Assembly (NCBI GenBank): GCA_016845065.1
Contig: JAERTG010000053.1
Location: 1 to 42,639, forward strand
DNA length: 42,639 nucleotides
Reading direction: 5' to 3'
Origin: Fidelibacterota bacterium
Lineage (GTDB): Bacteria > Fidelibacterota > UBA8477 > JABMPR01
Below are positions 36,994-42,639 of this stretch, in pieces; position 1 is the first letter of the stretch, and every line of letters begins with the position of its first letter. A program made the position numbers and the translations under genes. The notes under the pieces were generated by a model. The model did no database searches and had not been told where the DNA came from. It saw only the letters and a list, made by a program, of their open reading frames with translations.

Positions 36994-37284
36994 ATGAAGG
37001 CTGATCGCATAAGAGATGAATACGAATCTCTTGCTGAAAAATTAGGATACACCATCCGCTATGAAAAAGGTGACTTTAAGGGGGATGCCTGCCGTATCAA
37101 GTCAGAAAAGGTTATCATTATTAACCGCCACATCCCTGTCACACATCAAAATTATGCGTTTTCTCGCATATTCGCCAGTGAAGATCTATCCCAATTAAGC
37201 GTGCTCCCCGTTTTAAGATCCATGATAGAGGAAGTGAGTGCTGGTGCAGCGACACTTTTCGAGGGTGGGGAAGAAGATGCTTAG
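36994..37284 (+). CDS. Conserved-looking small protein of unknown function
   Basis: I do not recognise the family of this 96-residue protein. It is predicted to be soluble, with a helical start (RIRDEYESLAEKLGYTIRYEKGDF), a short strand pattern (KVIIINRHIPVTHQNYAF) and an acidic tail (FEGGEEDA). The pattern of strand and helix suggests a small compact fold. Its ATG follows the manC stop with no gap and its end overlaps the PP2C gene by 8 bases (ATGCTTAG). The tight fit on both sides argues it is a real gene, perhaps linked to the phosphatase downstream. Confidence 0.75.
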   Translation: MKADRIRDEYESLAEKLGYTIRYEKGDFKGDACRIKSEKVIIINRHIPVTHQNYAFSRIFASEDLSQLSVLPVLRSMIEEVSAGAATLFEGGEEDA

Positions 37285-39244
37285 ACGTGAAGAACTTTTG
37301 GTCTCCCTGGTTCTTATCATCATATTTTCAATATTGGGATACCTCGTGAACCAATTTCTGGGATTTGGTGAACATCCAATCATGGCCAACGTCGTTTTCG
37401 CAACAATCATCATCAACTTGTATCGACCTCTCCGCTCCCGGGGGCGCAAGCTGGTATTGCGTCTGATTGCATCCACCTACTATGAAAGAAACGTGAATTT
37501 CCGAAACATCCTGGACGATCTGGAGAAGGTAGAAACTTACAGAGAGATGCTGGATATGGTACCTGATACCCTGAAATATCTCTTTGAATCGGACATTGTA
37601 GCCCTTTTCGTGAGACGAAAGGGTGTTTTTAAAGTTGAATCTTCTATTGCGCCCAAACCCATTTTCCTGGATGGTATCACCCTTGATAGTGAACACGAAA
37701 TTCTCAAAAAACTTTTTGATACTGACCACCATCTAGTGAATGTCAAATACAGTGTGAATGATTTACATACTGAAGCTATTGATGTACCTGCCATGGATTA
37801 TCGGAGTTTCAAATTATTCCAATGGGCCATCCCCTTAAAAACTAATAATAGACTGGCTGGATTTATTCTCCTTGATAAAATGCCAATGGATATGCAAGCA
37901 CGACGTTCCGGGACGCTCTTTAACTTTGTCGTGGATCAAATCGCAGTCTTGCTTGAAAAAAGGAAACTCTATCATCGCATCCAACTGGAAGCCCGCAAGC
38001 AGGAGGCACTCACACTCATTGCCACTGAAATGGCCGCCACACGAAATACGACCCGTATTTTTAACCTACTCTTGGACGAAGTGAATGCAATTGTTCCATT
38101 TGATGCCTGTGGTGTCTTCCTGGCCTCATCAGAGGGTGTCAATATTGAAAAATTTCTACAACGAGGTTATGATATCCGTCGCTTAAATCCCCTGAAATTG
38201 AAAATTGGTCGAGGTATTGTAGGAAGGGTAATCGCCTCGAAAAAGCCGATCTCCATTCCCGATGTCCGCAGGGAGAAAGATTATTTATCGGGAAGGACAG
38301 ACTCCCGTTCTGAATTGTGCGTTCCTATTGCCGGCGGTTCCATTATTTATGGAGCAATGAATCTCGAATCCAATCGTGTTGCAGCATTTAGTGAGGATGA
38401 TTTGGATTTTCTGCAGACCATTGCAACCCAGGCTGGTGTGTTGATGGAGCGTTACAAAGTTGACAAGCATGTCAACATGCAGAGTGGTCTCAGCGAGGAT
38501 ATGGCGAAGGCTGAAAGTATTCAGAAGTCACTGCTTCCAAATCAAATTCCCACACATGAAGAAGTCTCATTCGATCTGCGCTATATTCCTTGCCGGCAGG
38601 TGAGTGGTGATTTTTATGATCTATCCAGTAAGGATGAAGATGTATTCAATATTGCTGTCGGGGATGTGGTCGGTAAAGGAATCTCCGGTGCTCTCATCAT
38701 GTCAAACTTTTATGCTGCATATCTGAATGAAACTCAGAAAAATCTTCCTCTCGCCACCCTGATGAGCAATTTGAATAAGTATTTGACCAATGAAACTGAA
38801 CTTGACGAGCAGATTACCTTTTTCCTTTCAAAAATGGATGTTGATGAAGGTGTGGTTCGATATGTAAATGCAGGTCATCCTGCACCCCTGATTTTTCATG
38901 AAGATGGAACGATTGATCGTCTGGATCTTGGAGGTCCCTTACTTGGATTTGATCCTGAGTTCACATATGAAATGGGTGAGGTAACCCTGAAGCGCGGAGA
39001 TTTGCTTCTCCTCTATACAGATGGGGTTACGGAAACGGTGGGAAGTGCTGGGCAGCTGTTGGATGAAAGTGGACTCATCAATGCTGTTCGCAGCCATCTG
39101 AATCAAAACGTTTCCTCCATTGCAAGCGAACTGGAAGAGAAACTCGGAAAATTTAACCGAAAATCTTCCTTTGAAGATGATGTTACGTTCATTGTAGGCC
39201 GATACTCTGGCATTCCTGCAGAAGTTGAAGATGGAGCTGCTTAA
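37277..39244 (+). CDS. Membrane-linked GAF-PP2C phosphatase (RsbU/SpoIIE family)
   Basis: From the ATG at 37277 the protein has 655 residues. Two membrane helices (about 7-25 and 35-50) open it. A region of unknown fold with GAF-like traits covers about 75-210, a GAF domain lies near 235-400 (including SRSELCVPIAGGSIIYGAMNLES), and a PP2C/SpoIIE serine phosphatase domain occupies about 430-645. In the latter, SGDFYDL, VGDVVGKGISGAL and LLYTDGVTE carry the metal-binding aspartates. Such proteins usually act on anti-sigma-factor antagonists in partner-switching systems. No antagonist or anti-sigma gene is seen next to it. The 8-base overlap with the preceding gene indicates coupled translation. 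Confidence 0.9.
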   Translation: MLRREELLVSLVLIIIFSILGYLVNQFLGFGEHPIMANVVFATIIINLYRPLRSRGRKLVLRLIASTYYERNVNFRNILDDLEKVETYREMLDMVPDTLKYLFESDIVALFVRRKGVFKVESSIAPKPIFLDGITLDSEHEILKKLFDTDHHLVNVKYSVNDLHTEAIDVPAMDYRSFKLFQWAIPLKTNNRLAGFILLDKMPMDMQARRSGTLFNFVVDQIAVLLEKRKLYHRIQLEARKQEALTLIATEMAATRNTTRIFNLLLDEVNAIVPFDACGVFLASSEGVNIEKFLQRGYDIRRLNPLKLKIGRGIVGRVIASKKPISIPDVRREKDYLSGRTDSRSELCVPIAGGSIIYGAMNLESNRVAAFSEDDLDFLQTIATQAGVLMERYKVDKHVNMQSGLSEDMAKAESIQKSLLPNQIPTHEEVSFDLRYIPCRQVSGDFYDLSSKDEDVFNIAVGDVVGKGISGALIMSNFYAAYLNETQKNLPLATLMSNLNKYLTNETELDEQITFFLSKMDVDEGVVRYVNAGHPAPLIFHEDGTIDRLDLGGPLLGFDPEFTYEMGEVTLKRGDLLLLYTDGVTETVGSAGQLLDESGLINAVRSHLNQNVSSIASELEEKLGKFNRKSSFEDDVTFIVGRYSGIPAEVEDGAA

Positions 39245-39364
39245 AGCATAAAAATATCGTTCCAATTGTTAACCCTGACAATATTACCCCAATTCGTTAT
39301 AGATAGCCCACTCAGAGAGCTAAAAAATGTCTTGCGAATCCTCTAAATATGGAGATTTTTGGAC

Positions 39365-39379
39365 GCTCAATAATTGAGC
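39365..39379. promoter_or_regulatory. Perfect dyad upstream of the EF-G-like gene
   Basis: GCTCAA (39365-39370) and TTGAGC (39374-39379) form a perfect 6-bp inverted repeat around TAA, followed by an AT-rich stretch with a T-rich run. It lies 121 bases after the phosphatase stop and about 115 before the EF-G start. It could be an operator or a weak hairpin that ends the upstream transcript. The 248-base spacer holds no gene. Confidence 0.35.
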
Positions 39380-39492
39380 CGAAATTTTATTATTTATGCT
39401 TCTCTGGAACATACAAATAACCAGTTTTCATATCATGTCTCGTGGTATGAAAAATTTACTTATATACGCTTAAAAATATCGAGGAGTTGAGA

Positions 39493-41562
39493 ATGAAAGA
39501 CTATTTGACAAAGGATATCCGAAACGTTGCCATTGTCGGCCACGCTTCGTCAGGTAAGACCGCCTTGACTGAAGCCATGTTGTACTCTGCAGGCTTAACC
39601 ACACGGATGGGGACCATTGCAGAAGGAAACACCAAATCTGACTATCGTCCAGAAGAGATCGATCGTCAGTGTTCAGTGGGAACATCATTGATGGCCATTG
39701 AATGGCAGGAAACAAAACTTAATATTTTAGATACTCCAGGATTTACAGATTTTGTAGGTGATGCCCTCAGTGCAGTGCGTGTTGCCGATACCAGTCTTAT
39801 TGTTGTTGATGGAACTCATGGTCCCGAAATGGGTACCGAAAATATGTGGAATTATAGTAATGATTACCACATTCCCCGTACTTTTGTTGTTACCGGACTG
39901 GATAAAGAACATTCTGATTTTCACAAGGCGTTTGATCGTATCAAAGATTCCTATGGAAACCATGTAACAGCATTGCAGCTACCTGTCAATGAAGGCATTG
40001 GTTTTAACAAGATTGTAGATATTATCCGTAAAAAGACCCTGGTCTTCAAAGATGATAGTGGCAAGTACACCATGGAAGATCTTCCTGATTCAGTGACCGA
40101 TGAAGTAGAGAGTATGTATACTGAGCTGGTTGAACAGGTTGCTGAGTCTGATGAAGCATTGATGGAAAAATATTTTGATCAGGGTGAATTATCAGAAGAC
40201 GATTTACGTCACGGTTTACGTGAAGCCATTATCCATAAACAGATTTTTCCTGTATTCTGTACGGCATCCATACCAAACGTTGGAGCCTCACGTTTAATGG
40301 AGTTGATTCAGAAATATTACCCATCGCCAGCAGACATGCCAGCTGCAACAGCAGAAGATGGTACTGAATTACATGCAGATAACCCCAAAGAAACAGCTGC
40401 TCTGATCTTTAAGACCATGAGTGAAGCTCACGTGGGTGAATTGAGTCTGTTTAGGGTTTATGCCGGACAGATTACCTCGGGTATGGATCTGGCCAATCCG
40501 AACAGAAGCGGCAGTGAGCGTCTCGGTCATGTGTATTCAATTAATGGTCATGACAGAGATGAAGTTCACGCTATTAATGCTGGAGATATTGGTGCGACAG
40601 TAAAACTCAAGATATCACATACTGGTGATACGCTTTCCCATCCAAAAAATCCTGTGACATTGAAGGCTACTGAATTTCCAGGACCAAACATTCAGTTTGC
40701 CGTGATTTCTCTGGTCAAAGGGGAAGAAGATAAGATCAGCTCTGGTCTGACCCTGTTGCATGAAGAAGATCCAACCCTGCTTTATGAAGTTGATTCTGAA
40801 TTACACCAAACAGTTCTTTCTGGACAGGGTGAATTGCAGATCAATGTAGCCTTCGAAAAGCTGAGAGAACGTTTCAAAGTTCAGATTGAGTTAGTTGAAC
40901 CAAAAATCGCCTACCGAGAGACAATTAAGGGTAATGCGGAAGCCAGATATCGTCATAAAAAACAATCTGGTGGTGCTGGTCAATTTGCTGAAGTCATGCT
41001 AAGGGTTGCACCACTGCCACGTGGTGAAGGAATTGTTTTTGAAGAGACTTTGGTTGGACAAAATGTCGATCGTGTCTTCGTGCCTTCTGTAGAAAAAGGA
41101 ATCACAGCAGCTTCACAGGAGGGCTTCATTGCAGGCTTCCCCATCGTAGATGTGAAAGCGACTTTCTATGATGGTAAAATGCACCCCGTTGATTCCAAGG
41201 ATATTGCCTTCCAGATTGCTGGTAAAGGTGCTTTCCGCGATGCATGTCAACAGGCCAAGCCAACCTTGCTAGAACCCATTTTCGATGTTGAAGTTCGTGT
41301 TCCAGAAGATTATATGGGCGATGTTATGGGTGATCTGACTGCCAAGCGTGGTCGGATTCTAGGAATGGACGCTGAAGGTCATTATCAGGTTCTCAAGGCA
41401 AAAATTCCCCAGGCGAATCTCTTTAAGTATGCTTCAACCCTGCGTTCTTTAACTCAGGGAAAAGCCTCTCACAAGCAGAAATTCTCACATTATGCTGAGT
41501 TACCCAAGGAAGAAGAGACCAAGCTGATAGCTGCTCTAGAAGCTGCAAAAGAAGAGGAATAA
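39493..41562 (+). CDS. Elongation factor G-like GTPase paralogue with altered G4 motif
   Basis: From the ATG at 39493 (GAGGAG six bases upstream) the protein has 689 residues and the full five-domain EF-G layout. G1 is GHASSGKT (16-23), G3 DTPG (80-83), and the C-terminal half includes the domain IV segment and VRVPEDYMGDVMGDLTAKRG. Differences from standard EF-G: the AHVDAGKT form of G1 is replaced, switch I lacks RGITI (RQCSVGTS instead), and G4 reads TGLD (134-137) where NKxD should be. It belongs to the divergent EF-G group like the second EF-G of some bacteria, so it may not be the main translocase. A TTG at 39487 would add two residues. Confidence 0.88.
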   Translation: MKDYLTKDIRNVAIVGHASSGKTALTEAMLYSAGLTTRMGTIAEGNTKSDYRPEEIDRQCSVGTSLMAIEWQETKLNILDTPGFTDFVGDALSAVRVADTSLIVVDGTHGPEMGTENMWNYSNDYHIPRTFVVTGLDKEHSDFHKAFDRIKDSYGNHVTALQLPVNEGIGFNKIVDIIRKKTLVFKDDSGKYTMEDLPDSVTDEVESMYTELVEQVAESDEALMEKYFDQGELSEDDLRHGLREAIIHKQIFPVFCTASIPNVGASRLMELIQKYYPSPADMPAATAEDGTELHADNPKETAALIFKTMSEAHVGELSLFRVYAGQITSGMDLANPNRSGSERLGHVYSINGHDRDEVHAINAGDIGATVKLKISHTGDTLSHPKNPVTLKATEFPGPNIQFAVISLVKGEEDKISSGLTLLHEEDPTLLYEVDSELHQTVLSGQGELQINVAFEKLRERFKVQIELVEPKIAYRETIKGNAEARYRHKKQSGGAGQFAEVMLRVAPLPRGEGIVFEETLVGQNVDRVFVPSVEKGITAASQEGFIAGFPIVDVKATFYDGKMHPVDSKDIAFQIAGKGAFRDACQQAKPTLLEPIFDVEVRVPEDYMGDVMGDLTAKRGRILGMDAEGHYQVLKAKIPQANLFKYASTLRSLTQGKASHKQKFSHYAELPKEEETKLIAALEAAKEEE

Positions 41563-41570
41563 ATATAAGT

Positions 41571-41649
41571 GATCCCAAGTTCTCAACTTGTGATCGAGTG
41601 AATATCATAGAGCCGGAGCGTCGCTAAGTTATAGAGACGGTTCGGCTCT
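41571..41649 (+). other. Two hairpins between EF-G-like and HIT genes
   Basis: The first inverted repeat runs from GATCCCAAGTT (41571-41581) to AACTTGTGATC (41585-41595), 10 of 11 bp paired with a CTC loop. The second pairs AGAGCCG (41609-41615) with CGGCTCT (41643-41649), with CGTC/GACG pairing further inside. Neither is followed by a proper T-run, so they may be weak or Rho-type terminators, RNA-processing sites or leader structure for the HIT gene. Its ribosome binding site GGAG is at 41660-41663. Confidence 0.45.
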
Positions 41650-41668
41650 TCTCAACTCTGGAGTCATT

Positions 41669-42157
41669 ATGGAAAAAATGTGGGCGCCATGGCGAATGGA
41701 ATACATCAGATCCATCAAGCAGGTGGGTTGCATATTTTGTGATAAACCGAAAAACAATACGGACCGTGAGGACCTGCTTCTCTATCGAGGTGAGACTTGT
41801 TGCATCATGATGAACCTATATCCGTACAACAACGGACATATAATGATTGCTCCGTATGAACATTCTCACCTTATGGAATCTTTACCTGTCAATACTTTGA
41901 CCGAAATCATACAACTGGCTCAGGAGAGTATGAAGATTCTCCGTGAGGAGTTCAAAGCTGAGGGCTTTAACCTTGGTTTGAATGAAGGTACAATTGCAGG
42001 AGCGGGCATCGCTGAACACATTCATTTTCATATCGTACCACGTTGGGCAGGTGATACGAATTTTATGCCAGTGACTGGGCACGCCAAGGTCCTGGTACAA
42101 GGGTTGAAAGAGTCCTACGATGTCCTAAAACCACATTTTGAAAAAATCAGCTTGTAA
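41669..42157 (+). CDS. HIT-family nucleotide hydrolase or phosphorylase
   Basis: The 162-residue protein has the histidine triad HIHFHIV (H117, H119, H121) after GIAEH, and the N-terminal MWAPWRMEYI with cysteine pair C21/C24 (GCIFC). The triad is followed by PRWAGDTNFMPV, a pattern seen in Ap4A phosphorylase/hydrolase-like HIT proteins of bacteria. The expected reaction is cleavage of dinucleoside polyphosphates or AMP conjugates; the exact substrate cannot be told. GGAG lies five bases before the ATG. It follows the EF-G-like gene after two hairpins, with a tRNA promoter just beyond its stop. Confidence 0.9.
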   Translation: MEKMWAPWRMEYIRSIKQVGCIFCDKPKNNTDREDLLLYRGETCCIMMNLYPYNNGHIMIAPYEHSHLMESLPVNTLTEIIQLAQESMKILREEFKAEGFNLGLNEGTIAGAGIAEHIHFHIVPRWAGDTNFMPVTGHAKVLVQGLKESYDVLKPHFEKISL

Positions 42158-42161
42158 GCAG

Positions 42162-42190
42162 TTGACAGCCGATAGGGCGAAGTTTATATT
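42162..42190 (+). promoter_or_regulatory. Sigma-70 promoter of the tRNA-Asn gene
   Basis: TTGACA at 42162-42167 (perfect -35) and TATATT at 42185-42190 (five of six -10 matches) are separated by exactly 17 bases. Transcription would start near 42197, about 12 bases before the tRNA. The -35 box begins four bases after the HIT stop codon. The GC-rich CGCGAGC after the -10 resembles a discriminator of stable-RNA promoters. Confidence 0.88.
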
Positions 42191-42208
42191 CGCGAGCTTT
42201 TTAGAGAT

Positions 42209-42280
42209 TCCGGAGTAGCTCAATGGTAGAGCGGGTGACTGTTAATCACTAGGTTGGGAGTTCAAATCTCTCCTCCGGAG
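42209..42280 (+). tRNA. tRNA-Asn (GTT)
   Basis: A 72-base cloverleaf is complete. The acceptor stem pairs TCCGGAG (42209-42215) with CTCCGGA (42273-42279), with G at 42280 as discriminator. The anticodon stem is GGTGA/TCACT (42234-42238/42246-42250) around the loop CTGTTAA with anticodon GTT (42241-42243). The variable region is AGGTT. The T stem is GGGAG/CTCTC around TTCAAAT. The 3' CCA is not encoded. A tRNA with GTT anticodon is a substrate for the Tgt encoded at 31617. The 3' half is overlapped antisense by a recombinase gene. Confidence 0.97.
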
Positions 42281-42639
42281 CTTACAGAGGTAAAGATGCG
42301 AACCCTCGGTAATTGCATGTAATGATTTTATCGGGGGTTCGTGGTATAAGTATAGTATTATCTCGCCCTTATCACTATCCTTTGGATGGTTGATTTCAAT
42401 CCCATCGATTAACAAATTTAGCACTGTTCGCCGGTCAGTTTTTGAAAAAGTGTCCCAAAGTTCATCGAATTCCTTGTAGATAGACATCAGGGTATCTGAG
42501 TTAGGTTTAGGCGATTCTTTATGAGAGATCTCCTTTACCAGTGATTCTCGGAAAGCAGCTTTCTCTTTCTGAAGGGTATGTAGTGTGCCAAGCTCTGTTT
42601 CAAGCGGTGTTGTGTCGTCGAGCGAGCCCTGTGCTAGTA
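42242..42639 (-). CDS. Serine recombinase, C-terminal part, cut by the window edge
   Basis: The minus-strand frame is open from the window end to TAA at 42242-42244, about 131 codons, so the gene is partial at its 5' end. The readable part has a helical, Leu/Glu/Lys-rich stretch (LETELGTLHTLQKEKAAFRE) followed by FDELWDTFSKTDRRTVLNLL and IDGIEI. This resembles the coiled coil and C-terminal segment of large serine recombinases, where LW...F...(R)..LL...V.-type residues recur. The catalytic domain would lie beyond the window. The last 13 residues (KLRRRDLNSQPSD) are read from the complement of the tRNA-Asn gene and its edge, and the stop overlaps the anticodon. It probably marks an integrated element. 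An ATG at 42487 is internal. Confidence 0.72.
   Translation of the reverse strand, partial: LAQGSLDDTTPLETELGTLHTLQKEKAAFRESLVKEISHKESPKPNSDTLMSIYKEFDELWDTFSKTDRRTVLNLLIDGIEINHPKDSDKGEIILYLYHEPPIKSLHAITEGSHLYLCKLRRRDLNSQPSD

Noticed and set aside
41609..41649. Hairpin as a Rho-independent terminator
   Set aside because: The 3' arm is followed by CTTCTC rather than a T-run, so it is listed only as a hairpin.

Overview
This window looks like chromosomal DNA from a Gram-negative-type bacterium. Outer-membrane lipid A chemistry (LpxH-like hydrolase), a TonB-dependent receptor with an N-terminal carboxypeptidase-regulatory-like domain, an MlaE-like lipid permease and a predicted lipoprotein with the Cys-Ala...Gly-Gly-Pro-x-Asp start common in Bacteroidetes/FCB bacteria suggest the FCB superphylum, perhaps a Marinimicrobia-like lineage. 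That placement is inferred from family resemblance, not from a search. Promoters are of the ordinary TTGACA/17/TATAAT type, not the Bacteroidetes -33/-7 type. No CRISPR array, rRNA or complete insertion sequence was seen; the only mobile-element trace is at the right edge.

Layout, left to right. 1-596: no large gene; one 58-codon ORF with a strong Shine-Dalgarno. 597-6989 (minus): type IV pilus block, with three prepilins, a 0.67-kb structured spacer carrying a near-consensus sigma-54 promoter, PilC, PilB and an NtrC/PilR-type regulator. 7193-13302 (minus): a complete SUF iron-sulphur operon, sufB-C-D-S-U-T, ending in an Rrf2 regulator with three cysteines. 13503-18858 (mostly plus): gamma-carbonic anhydrase overlapping pyrimidine-nucleoside phosphorylase, an ABC-F ATPase, a flavin reductase (minus), a MarR regulator and a Nudix hydrolase. 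18906-21077: TonB-dependent receptor. 21134-26139 (minus): two tandem PPK2 polyphosphate kinases, a secreted coiled-coil protein, a HEAT-repeat lipoprotein and LpxH.

26314-39244 (plus): a long gene train led by a metallopeptidase/beta-propeller/outer-membrane-barrel fusion whose stop overlaps the start of an MlaE-type permease, then RadA, Tgt, SfsA, an Ig-like lipoprotein, DapF, a mannose-1-phosphate guanylyltransferase, a 96-residue unknown and a membrane GAF-PP2C phosphatase. Many genes abut or overlap by 1-8 bases, so translational coupling is likely. 39493-42157: an EF-G paralogue with a broken G4 motif, then a HIT-family protein. 42162-42639: a tRNA-Asn with a textbook promoter, overlapped antisense by the 3' end of a serine-recombinase gene that runs off the window, probably the edge of an integrated element.

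The most interesting points are the recombinase/tRNA overlap, the peptidase-propeller-barrel fusion coupled to an MlaE without its usual partners, the aberrant EF-G, the ABC-F with one intact and one degenerate ATP site, and the predicted sigma-54/PilR control of the pilin with an unexplained structured spacer upstream.
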